Shown here piece by piece: positions 19,878 to 28,755 of a DNA stretch of 64,000 nucleotides. The notes under the pieces are model-generated. The model was not told the origin of the DNA and did not search any database. It saw nothing but the letters and a program-made list of their open reading frames with translations. Both the position numbers and the translations under genes were made by a program. This DNA comes from Oleispira sp. (GTDB lineage: Bacteria; Pseudomonadota; Gammaproteobacteria; Pseudomonadales; Oceanobacteraceae): NCBI GenBank assembly GCA_016765295.1, contig JAESQF010000053.1:42948-106947 (forward strand), in the 5' to 3' direction. Position 1 is the stretch's first letter, and each line of letters starts with the position of its first letter.

Positions 19878-19982
19878 CATGGAAAGTGCTCAAAATTATA
19901 GAAAGTGCGAATTTAAAGCACTTGACTTTGAGCTCCATGGGTTTGTTTCGCAGTCGCACTTTTTCTGCAAAAATCGCACTTT
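19878..19982. repeat. Cluster of AAAGTGC/GCACTTT repeats, candidate replication or regulatory site
   Basis: AAAGTGC at 19883 and 19902; AAGCACTT at 19916; TCGCACTTT at 19954 and 19974; plus an interrupted CCATGG..GCTCAAA / TTTGAGC..CCATGG inverted repeat. Confidence 0.6.
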
Positions 19983-20153
19983 ATTCGCAATAGCTATGCA
20001 AACTACTTTTCTTTTAAAATCAATAAATTAACCAGTATCAGAGACTACTCTGGATCTTATTTTCGAGCTTTTGCGAAAATCGCAGTTATGCGCCTTAATT
20101 ATTGATTCTTAAAAAAGAAGTTGGATCTCCCTGAATAGGTTGAATAAAGAAAC

Positions 20154-20747
20154 TTAATTAAGTATTTCATTAATTAGCATGTCATCTGGAAACCCCAGTA
20201 TTCTAATACTCTCATTATCTTCAATAATAATTTCAACCTGATTAATATTCTCAGGCTGCCCAGCCTCTCTCGAATTATCAGGATATAAAACTGACTGATT
20301 ATCAGAGCCAATCCATTGCTGATTAGTATTTCTGCTATCTTCTTGATACCTCCCAAGCGTAACAATATCGCAAAATTCAAGGATATTTGAAAAATTATTT
20401 TGAGACTCTAACTCTTCTTGCTCATAACCCGTAAATAGGAAAATCGTTAAGTCAGAGTGTTCTCTGATTTTTCGAATTAACCACCAGAGATTGCTAGACT
20501 GATGTAATGGCTCGCCACCGAGAAAAGTTACACCTTGAATGTTTGAAGTATTCAAAATACGATCAAGCAGCTGCTCTCTTTGCACCAACAACTTATCTTT
20601 GAATGACCACATTTCTTTATTCCAGCAGCCATTACACGCAAGTGCGCAACCTTGAAACCAAACCACGAAACGCTTACCTGGTCCGTATATATGGCTCGAA
20701 GACTCCACATGTGAGAGATTAAAGTAATCTCCATACTGTTTTTCCAT
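20154..20747 (-). CDS. Small radical SAM 4Fe-4S protein (NrdG-like activase family)
   Basis: 'GPGKRFVVWFQGCALACNGCWNKEMWSF' with CxxxCxxC; 'GVTFLGGEPLHQ'. Confidence 0.85.
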   Translation of the reverse strand: MEKQYGDYFNLSHVESSSHIYGPGKRFVVWFQGCALACNGCWNKEMWSFKDKLLVQREQLLDRILNTSNIQGVTFLGGEPLHQSSNLWWLIRKIREHSDLTIFLFTGYEQEELESQNNFSNILEFCDIVTLGRYQEDSRNTNQQWIGSDNQSVLYPDNSREAGQPENINQVEIIIEDNESIRILGFPDDMLINEILN

Positions 20748-20749
20748 GA

Positions 20750-21259
20750 CTATACCGTGCGCGTTAGGACTAATTGTATCTGCCCCAAAGTATTTCGCCC
20801 TTCTTTTACCGAATACCCCTGAGCTTTTGCTTTTTCAATAGCCTGTTTCCGTGTGGCTTCAACTCGGGCCTTGCGCTCCTCTACAAGACGGAGACGTTCT
20901 TGCTCCGCTAGGGTCTCTAAATGCTGATTATAGGCGGCATCGTAAGCTAAGCTCAGCTCAGAAAGAAATCGGCTTATCGGAGTATAACGACGGTCTGCCA
21001 GCCCACCAACAATTCGAGTTGAGTATTCATCACTATCATGCAAAAAAACCCAGCGCTCTCCTTGCCTTCTGAAAAATTGGCGTCCGTTATAATCACTGCG
21101 ATTAGTCAAGATATCACCTGCCTGCACTTGATTTCGCTGTGAAATACCATGTAATATCGCACTGCTTACTAGTTTAGGTTCTGCACCAACTCTTTCTAAC
21201 GCATCAAATAAAACAGTTTCAATTACAAACGGTGTTGTGGTTTTAATCACTGCACTCAT
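20750..21259 (-). CDS. DUF1257 / Ycf35-like protein
   Basis: 169 aa; N-terminal conserved region, helical middle, C-terminal 'RKQAIEKAKAQGYSVKEGRNTLGQIQLVLTR'. Confidence 0.7.
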   Translation of the reverse strand: MSAVIKTTTPFVIETVLFDALERVGAEPKLVSSAILHGISQRNQVQAGDILTNRSDYNGRQFFRRQGERWVFLHDSDEYSTRIVGGLADRRYTPISRFLSELSLAYDAAYNQHLETLAEQERLRLVEERKARVEATRKQAIEKAKAQGYSVKEGRNTLGQIQLVLTRTV

Positions 21260-21261
21260 GT

Positions 21262-21468
21262 TTACGTCCTTTTTATTTTCTGCACACGCACTTGCTGAAC
21301 CGACTGTTGTTGTCGATACTCATCGGTTTTCTTAACATTACTCACCACCCCCTCCAGCTCCAGTAACTCCTCTAGGGCTTCTAAACAACTTTCACCTTTA
21401 AAACCACTAGTCTTTGCAGTAATAGCACCTTCATCATCAATAGTGATTACAATTTGTTGCTCAGGCAT
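21262..21468 (-). CDS. DUF2997-like protein
   Basis: 68 aa; 'QQIVITIDDEGAITAKTSGFKGESCLEALEELLELEG'. Confidence 0.7.
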   Translation of the reverse strand: MPEQQIVITIDDEGAITAKTSGFKGESCLEALEELLELEGVVSNVKKTDEYRQQQSVQQVRVQKIKRT

Positions 21469-23746
21469 TCACTCTCTCCTTATCGCAGACAATCTTAGCG
21501 CTTAAGCGTGCAGCATCTTTCTTTGCATGTTCCAACTGTTCTGTATCCTTAATAATAAGAAACCTTTGCTTATTAAGACTACGTAGCTCTGTACATTCAG
21601 CTGGTAATTCTTGATCTGGCCATGTGAAAGATCCTGATTGGAGAGCTTTTTCTTTTAACCCCAATTGCTTCTCAAATGCCTTGCTATCTTTATTTGGCTG
21701 ATAAATAAACCGTTCGCCATGAGTACTTAACATACTCTGAGCAAGATATAGATCTGACTGACATCCATTAACAGCGACATCTGCATTTTGAATTTCACGT
21801 TCGATTTTTTTCAAGGAAAGATGATGATCCTCCAGTGCCTTACTAAAAGTAGAATAATGTTTTTTCCAAATTTTACTATTGAATATGCCTTTCCACTGTT
21901 CAGCTTGCTCAACCATCATACTGTTAAGTGCTTCACGTTTTTTGCGCATACACTCTAACTTGGCTGATTCTAAAAGTACTGCACGCTCTTCTTCCTTTTC
22001 TGGCAATACATCAGGTAAGAACTGCTCTGGCTCTAAGTCTTTGACCTTAGTCTCCTCCAACCTTCCATTAGAAAGAGACTTCACAGACTCTTTCCAAGCA
22101 ACACAAAAAGCAGCATCTACTAGTAGTTTCCCTTCACCTTCTTTGCTTATTAGTAAATTCTGCTCTTCCTTCCGAGCGCTAACTATATCCATTTTTTCAT
22201 TCAATGATTTCAGTAATTCTGCTCGCTTCCCCTCCCAACTATGGTTTTGCTGTGCTTCATCTAGTTTTTCCTCTGTATCATTACCACGCTGCCGAATACT
22301 GACTTGCAAATCCTCATAGCGTTTATTCTTTTCTATCCGTCCTGCAGGCGTTGCTTTTGTAACAGACCAAGATTGTAGTGTATCCAACTCCTGATTTAAT
22401 TGTTTCACGGCTTGATCTTGACCCAGCAGGAACCCTTTCAGAAAACCCTTCAAACGATCAGCAAACCCAGCCTGCTTATCATCAATATTCTTCTGCTGAT
22501 ATTTGAGGGATGTGAGCTTATCTTGCCAATTTTCTTCAGCATTTTCCCAATCGTTATAAAGCGAATCTTTTTTAGCTTCGGGTGGGCAATAAGGAGGATG
22601 AATAGCTACATGGTAATCAATTTCATGAGCCATATAATCATGCTGATAATTAGTAAATTTTGATGCCAGAGATTTAGCACTATCATTTAAAAAAATATCG
22701 ATAGTATCAGTATTGATGTCCTTCAATCTTTTAGTTCTATTATCCTCAACAGACTGTATCAAACCTGGTTGATTGGAAAAACGTACTGATTGCTTATTAG
22801 GCAAGTCTCCCATAGTAACTTCTGATTTATATTGCCAAGCGGCGTCCTCGACTGCTTGATCATAGAGGGATCCTAACATCTCACTCTGCACACTCGATAA
22901 TCTCAGGCACCAGTTAACAATATCGAAATTCGGTGAGTTTGGTAGTAGCCAATTCCCAGATTCCGACAGTAGCAATGTGGGAATTATGTTATCGGTTAAT
23001 GACACCCCTTTCCGAGCGACCTTCGCTATATTTTTAGCACTCGTATTTAGTAATAACTGAAATGAATGCCCTGGATCATCAACAGTAAACTCACTCACTC
23101 TAGATAAACTTTGAAGCGTTTCATTTAGACAATCTTTAAGAGTTCCGAAAAGCTGGCGAGAATGATTAGTAACAACCTCCCCATCAGGGTGATTAACTTT
23201 GTTCTGCCGTTGATTTTGCTGCAGGTATTCATTTTCTGAATTTTCCCAAAACAATTTGCAAAAGCTACGGAAGCTATCATCAATCTGTTGCGACTCTAGA
23301 TGTATACTCCAAGCTTTATCATCAGATGTTATTAATACCTTCTGATCCATCAGCAACAAACCTTGGGATTTAGTAGTAGCATGATCTACTAAAATTAACG
23401 CACCTGCTTGTGATACACCACTTCTAACCAGGCATCGACCTGACAAAGTATCAATCGCCATTTGGTTTGATTTGTCATCACCGAGTAAAAGGTATATTCG
23501 TACACCGCTGTCTGCTTTTTGCTTTAATGCCTCTATCAACTTAATTTCTTTAAGCTGGTCGCATGCAATCAACAGGGTCTGTCGAGCATTATTAATAGCA
23601 GAAATTAGTTCACTTCCACTAACAAGGCCAAGTACAGCAGATGAATCGAAATCACAATCTGAAGGCTGTTGGCTAAACAATGCGGCTAGACGCTCATTTT
23701 TATAATCAATTTTAAAGTTATCTTGTCTAAGCTGTATCTGAGCCAT
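21461..23746 (-). CDS. PLD-like domain / coiled-coil protein
   Basis: N-terminal 'ELISAINNARQTLLIACDQL...GVRIYLLLGDD...ALILVDHATTKSQGLLLMDQKVLITSDDKAW...FCKLFW' resembles a degenerate PLD fold; long charged helical C-terminal part. Confidence 0.6.
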   Translation of the reverse strand: MAQIQLRQDNFKIDYKNERLAALFSQQPSDCDFDSSAVLGLVSGSELISAINNARQTLLIACDQLKEIKLIEALKQKADSGVRIYLLLGDDKSNQMAIDTLSGRCLVRSGVSQAGALILVDHATTKSQGLLLMDQKVLITSDDKAWSIHLESQQIDDSFRSFCKLFWENSENEYLQQNQRQNKVNHPDGEVVTNHSRQLFGTLKDCLNETLQSLSRVSEFTVDDPGHSFQLLLNTSAKNIAKVARKGVSLTDNIIPTLLLSESGNWLLPNSPNFDIVNWCLRLSSVQSEMLGSLYDQAVEDAAWQYKSEVTMGDLPNKQSVRFSNQPGLIQSVEDNRTKRLKDINTDTIDIFLNDSAKSLASKFTNYQHDYMAHEIDYHVAIHPPYCPPEAKKDSLYNDWENAEENWQDKLTSLKYQQKNIDDKQAGFADRLKGFLKGFLLGQDQAVKQLNQELDTLQSWSVTKATPAGRIEKNKRYEDLQVSIRQRGNDTEEKLDEAQQNHSWEGKRAELLKSLNEKMDIVSARKEEQNLLISKEGEGKLLVDAAFCVAWKESVKSLSNGRLEETKVKDLEPEQFLPDVLPEKEEERAVLLESAKLECMRKKREALNSMMVEQAEQWKGIFNSKIWKKHYSTFSKALEDHHLSLKKIEREIQNADVAVNGCQSDLYLAQSMLSTHGERFIYQPNKDSKAFEKQLGLKEKALQSGSFTWPDQELPAECTELRSLNKQRFLIIKDTEQLEHAKKDAARLSAKIVCDKERVNA

Positions 23747-25362
23747 TACACTACCTCCATTAATTTAACTGCTTGAATAGAATCTTGCAAATAACGTGGC
23801 AACTCATCCTCTTCTTTTGGAGTAAAGCCTGGCGTTCCATCAACGACCAACCCTGCCTCCATATCTCGTATGAAATCTAAGCCACTACTGCATTCCCAGC
23901 AATAGGTATATGTAGAGCCAATAAATATCCAATACCGGCCATGATTATCGTTCTGTTTTTGTAGTGCGACTCGCACCCAATTATCAGGAAGGATCGCCTC
24001 ATTCCCTCTCTGTGATTCTAGAGTTAACAGTAACCCCTCCGCATCACTCACACAGGTCGCAACTGCTGCCAGGTTGCGACGTTGTCTTGGTGTATGTACA
24101 TAGCGATCAGAGTAAATAACTTTTTCAACAAGCTCTCCACCTGTAAGCTGACAAATCAGTTGCTCAAGAGACAACGAGTCCCCATTAACCAAGCTGATCG
24201 GTAATCTCAACTTCTTACTTTTCGATGGTGTTAGGTCAGACATCGCTGCCGCATGCCAAAAAGCTTTTGAATGATGTCCACTGTTCAAGCTATCGAATAG
24301 ATTCGCGCCACTCTTTAGAGGTAATTCAAATTTATTTAAAGCCGGATTATCAATCCATTGAGCTTGTTGCTGTCGTGCTGCCTTAGATATTTGATAAGAT
24401 TTATTGTAGAAATTCTCAAGCCATTGATTATGCCATTGCTCTGCATCTAACTGCTCTGTTGGTTTAATTGGAATATGTCGAGTCTCTACGGAATCAAATT
24501 CCCCACAATTTGTTTGTAAGTACTTTAGATTATGACGGCCAATTCTGAAGTTTTCTGTAGCACTCGGATACTGCTGTATATGCTCAAGATCTATAGCCAT
24601 ACGGCTATCCGCATTATCCCAACGGCCTTCAAGCCGTTCAGTAATGTTATCCATAATCAAATGGAATTTATCAGCGCATTCCTCAATAGACATATCTATA
24701 GTTACTGGCCTATGAGATGTTTTTTTCTGGCTAAAGTCCAATAAATCCAATTGCCCTTTAAGGACGAATATTGAACTAGATTGACCTAAGCTCCAGTTCA
24801 GTTCCAACGTTGCACTTTTTTCTGAAGAGCAAATAACTTCTGGTATAATGCTAACCAACGACAAAGTTTTTTTATTTTGGCTGTTTTTTCGGCCATCATA
24901 TATTTCTTCGACCATAACAACCTGCCGCTCTACATCAACGCGATAATCTGATCGTGCCGCATCAACCCCCTTCAACCATCCTTTAGTATTCGGTTCAAAA
25001 AAAGCAGTATCTCGCTGTATTAATATTGGGCGTGTTCCTAGCAGTGGGTCGTTATTGATATACCATATATGGTAGAGACCACGCTCAGTAGCTGAATACA
25101 AACCCGAAGACTTAACAGCCTGACCTTTATCTGTTAATGAACTAGTTTCTGCATCCCATAATTTTTCGTTCTTTAAATAAGCCTTAAGCCTAGCAGGCAT
25201 ACTTACAGCATTGTTTTCCATCGATTTCAGCAATGAAACAAGATCAGGTCGTTCTCGCTTAAAAGTTACTTTAGCAATAATAGGAAAACGTTGTATTTTT
25301 ATATTACGAGTAAGCTGTAACGCCAATACGTTTTTATTCGCTTGGTTTTTAATGTTACTCAT
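23746..25362 (-). CDS. Uncharacterised 538-aa protein of candidate defence operon
   Basis: Complete ORF, 1-nt overlap with downstream gene, 1-nt gap after helicase gene. Confidence 0.6.
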   Translation of the reverse strand: MSNIKNQANKNVLALQLTRNIKIQRFPIIAKVTFKRERPDLVSLLKSMENNAVSMPARLKAYLKNEKLWDAETSSLTDKGQAVKSSGLYSATERGLYHIWYINNDPLLGTRPILIQRDTAFFEPNTKGWLKGVDAARSDYRVDVERQVVMVEEIYDGRKNSQNKKTLSLVSIIPEVICSSEKSATLELNWSLGQSSSIFVLKGQLDLLDFSQKKTSHRPVTIDMSIEECADKFHLIMDNITERLEGRWDNADSRMAIDLEHIQQYPSATENFRIGRHNLKYLQTNCGEFDSVETRHIPIKPTEQLDAEQWHNQWLENFYNKSYQISKAARQQQAQWIDNPALNKFELPLKSGANLFDSLNSGHHSKAFWHAAAMSDLTPSKSKKLRLPISLVNGDSLSLEQLICQLTGGELVEKVIYSDRYVHTPRQRRNLAAVATCVSDAEGLLLTLESQRGNEAILPDNWVRVALQKQNDNHGRYWIFIGSTYTYCWECSSGLDFIRDMEAGLVVDGTPGFTPKEEDELPRYLQDSIQAVKLMEVV

Positions 25363-25363
25363 T

Positions 25364-28300
25364 TCATTTAACTCCTTGTGAACTGGCTAGATTACGCAGT
25401 TCTTCAGTGCGAGATTCTTTATTGAAATATTTATAATGGCCCACAATTATAAGCTGATAGCGCGCCCTAGTAATAGATACATTTAGTCGATTTGGAGAGT
25501 CCATAAATCCATCTCGATTAGTATTTACCATAGAAAGAAATACCACATCAGCTTCCTGGCCTTGAAAATAGTCCACTGTCGCTAATTTAATTGAAATCCC
25601 CTTATAATTAAATCGTGCACGTCGCCCACTATTTCCGGGTAATTTTGCTAACTCCTCACTTAAGGCTTTTTCTTGCCCTTTGTAAAAGGTCAATACAGCT
25701 ACGTCGTAAGCCTCTCCACCGTTATTCTTTTTCTTACCTTCAGCCCATTCACAAAATACTTTTAACTCATTAATTATTTTCTGAACTTCTTTTACGTTAA
25801 CATTTTTGAAAGTTTTCCCTTCAACATCTATCCAGATACTTCGTACATCATAACGTTTATACCGCCACTCACGATCTGAAGCTGTCTGACAGCCATCTTT
25901 CAGTACTCCTGGCGGATAAAATTGTTTTCTTGGAAAAGCAGATATATCAGGATGCATACGGTGCTGATAGGTCAGTGTTGTATGTCGGTGATGCTTTTCT
26001 TTATGTGTAAAGCCTTGGTTCAATGTGGTCGGGTTGTCTTTCTTATATTTAGCTAGTCCATCCCCCGATAAAGCTTCAAGAATAGAGGGGAAAGCTATAT
26101 TCTTTAGTACATGGATACGCCCATTTGCATCAACCGACTTAGGAAAAAGCCGTTCCAAAATATCCGTTAAGTAACCCGTTTTTTGCTTATGATTTGCCGA
26201 TAATCGTAACCAATACTCTCTCTCTAAACGCCAGCATATTTCCTCTGACCACTTAGTATTCTCCATGCGATCTAGCAGCTCTTTTTGAATTTCAAACGTA
26301 TCAGTGTAATTCTTACGCTTAATCTTAAATGCTTTAACTGTTGTACCTAATTCTTTATGGAGCATAGCTTGGTGCGTGAGATGCCAACCCTCATGCAAAA
26401 TCAACATATCATTAGGAATTAGTGGCTGGATCACACTCAAGATTGATTCATCGATAAAACAAAGGTTAGCACTATAAAGATGCCATGGTTTTTGCTGAAT
26501 ACTGGCCGAACTTTGCACCCACTCAATCGTTTTATCATTTCTATTTATTTTTTTTATAAGTAGAATTTTATCCAAATCTCTGCTCAATATTTTATCTTGT
26601 TTACGCACATTCAACTCTTGCTGTAACGCTTGAAGTACGCCATGTGATACTGGTACAAGCATAGGTTGTGCATATGGACGCAGCTCTTCTAACCAAAGAC
26701 AAGCCTCCTGAATAGCTGGCGACAACGTCACTACTGGCGCTTTACCTCTAGGAGGAACAAGCATCAAGTCATCAAGATTAGCAACAATTTGCTCACGGTC
26801 GGTAAAAGGAGACAACTGACGCACATCACCCACAAGAACCCAGCGCTTAGCAAAACGAGCAGGTACCAAAAACTCCTGAAAAGTAGTCTTACTGCACTCA
26901 TCAATAATCATCACATCAAATGGAGGCTCACCATTATCGATAGAAATATTTTTATCGTTAAACAAACGAAGAATACCGATGGTAGTTCCACAGACTAGGT
27001 TGGATGAATCCACCATTAATTGCGTACTTATATTTCCACGCCCTACTGACTTTTCTAAAATAGCGAGCTGATTATCAAAATGATACTCCTCAACACCTAT
27101 CGCGTTACTCTCATAACCAATGCGCAATGGAAAAATATGCTGAGCTAAATTCGGATTCTCCTTAATACGTTCAAGTACATTATTAATCGCAGCATGGGTT
27201 GATGCCGACAGTAATACACGCTTACCGTCCAATACAAGCTGAATTATCAATTCAAGAATAGTGGTCGTCTTACCTGTACCTGGAGGACCATCAAGAATCG
27301 AAAAGTCTTCCGCAGCCAACGCTTTTCCAACAAACTCCCTTTGACGATCACAACCATCAAAATCAAGATTATTTAGGACGATCCAATCCTCTTCTTCAAT
27401 TGAAACAGGTTGAATATTCTGCCAATGTTTTTTATCACGACCTTGCAGTAAATGTATTAATGGCCAATGCCCACCTTGTGGTCGACTCATTAACTGATTT
27501 ATAGCCTCTTTCTGTCTCTTTAATTGGCTGGTATTTACACTAACCCGTATCTCCTGCTTTTTACCCAGTGCTGAAGGATATTCGCTATTCCAGTTCTTTT
27601 TACTTTTTAAGTTTCTGGACAACAGAATTTGTCGCTCTTCAGGGCGTGATTTTAAAATTCTAAAGCCATCATCATTTTTACGTTGAGTTGAATCTAGTAT
27701 TTTAACATTTTGATTATCACCAAAAAAATAATCCAATTCTGATTTACCTGTATCATCTCCTGAATTGTTATTTTCAATTAACTGAATCCATTTCTCTTCG
27801 GCCTTACGTGACTCAATTATAAAGCCAAGTTCTGGAAAATTTGAACAAGTAATCGCAGATTTTTCTTGTAACTGAGATGTACCACGAGCTTCTAGAATGA
27901 AATATTCTTTATCGATAGTGAGCGTCCACTCCTCATCATTCAATGCTAGCCCATTAGATTCTAAGTGAGCTAGGCTTAATTCGGATAGGCTTTTTTTTGT
28001 AACATCTGTAATTTTATGTGGAGGCAAACTAGGCTTTTCTTGAGTAAATATCAACCAACCATTAGCATTGCGTTGAGTCACAAGGTGACTAATAATTGAC
28101 TCATCTATAGAGCGAATTAAACTAAAATCTGCACGCTGACCATCAATGGAAAGGCTCGCGTTTGTAGCAACGATACCTTCCAACGTAAGACGACTATCAT
28201 CCTTGTTAATGACTCTGCAAGGATGACCATCAATATGCACCGTTTCCAGATGATCCAGACATACAGAAAGCGGACGAATAGATAGCTGGTAGCCACTCCA

Positions 28301-28741
28301 CTGAATCAACGAGTGGTCGCTGAGATTAGGCAGGCGTATTTCGAAACGATTATCCCCCCCCCGAAATTGACTTTCATTCAAAGAAAAACTTTGAAGCTTA
28401 GAACCTTTACCAGCAGTAACAGGGTGCTCTAAGTCAGGTAAGAACTCCTCATCCAGCAACGTCCCATCTGATTCAGACAAAATTTCAAACCAGTCTTGCT
28501 CATTATTTAACACTTCTATTTCACTGACTGGCGCCAAGCTCCAAATGCGCTCTTTCGGCTTCAGTCGATAGCAGGTATTCGCAATCGGTTGCCACTCACA
28601 GCTTACTTCCTTACTCTCCAAGGCCTTAATGCTGTTATCCAGATAATGCCTAAAAGGCATCAAGACATCGTTGGTTTGCTTGGACAATGTTGATGCATCA
28701 AAGCCATTGCCTTCTAAGGCAGTAAAAAAAGGATTATCCAT
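25364..28741 (-). CDS. UPF1/Dna2-like SF1 helicase
   Basis: 'ILDGPPGTGKTTTILELIIQLV', 'DVMIIDECSKTTFQEFLVPA', 'VLVGDVRQLSPF', 'TLTYQHRMHPDISAFPRKQFY', 'ATVDYFQGQEADVVFLSMVNTN', 'LNVSITRARYQLIIVG'. Confidence 0.92.
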   Translation of the reverse strand: MDNPFFTALEGNGFDASTLSKQTNDVLMPFRHYLDNSIKALESKEVSCEWQPIANTCYRLKPKERIWSLAPVSEIEVLNNEQDWFEILSESDGTLLDEEFLPDLEHPVTAGKGSKLQSFSLNESQFRGGDNRFEIRLPNLSDHSLIQWSGYQLSIRPLSVCLDHLETVHIDGHPCRVINKDDSRLTLEGIVATNASLSIDGQRADFSLIRSIDESIISHLVTQRNANGWLIFTQEKPSLPPHKITDVTKKSLSELSLAHLESNGLALNDEEWTLTIDKEYFILEARGTSQLQEKSAITCSNFPELGFIIESRKAEEKWIQLIENNNSGDDTGKSELDYFFGDNQNVKILDSTQRKNDDGFRILKSRPEERQILLSRNLKSKKNWNSEYPSALGKKQEIRVSVNTSQLKRQKEAINQLMSRPQGGHWPLIHLLQGRDKKHWQNIQPVSIEEEDWIVLNNLDFDGCDRQREFVGKALAAEDFSILDGPPGTGKTTTILELIIQLVLDGKRVLLSASTHAAINNVLERIKENPNLAQHIFPLRIGYESNAIGVEEYHFDNQLAILEKSVGRGNISTQLMVDSSNLVCGTTIGILRLFNDKNISIDNGEPPFDVMIIDECSKTTFQEFLVPARFAKRWVLVGDVRQLSPFTDREQIVANLDDLMLVPPRGKAPVVTLSPAIQEACLWLEELRPYAQPMLVPVSHGVLQALQQELNVRKQDKILSRDLDKILLIKKINRNDKTIEWVQSSASIQQKPWHLYSANLCFIDESILSVIQPLIPNDMLILHEGWHLTHQAMLHKELGTTVKAFKIKRKNYTDTFEIQKELLDRMENTKWSEEICWRLEREYWLRLSANHKQKTGYLTDILERLFPKSVDANGRIHVLKNIAFPSILEALSGDGLAKYKKDNPTTLNQGFTHKEKHHRHTTLTYQHRMHPDISAFPRKQFYPPGVLKDGCQTASDREWRYKRYDVRSIWIDVEGKTFKNVNVKEVQKIINELKVFCEWAEGKKKNNGGEAYDVAVLTFYKGQEKALSEELAKLPGNSGRRARFNYKGISIKLATVDYFQGQEADVVFLSMVNTNRDGFMDSPNRLNVSITRARYQLIIVGHYKYFNKESRTEELRNLASSQGVK

Positions 28742-28755
28742 TCACTTCAACTCAA

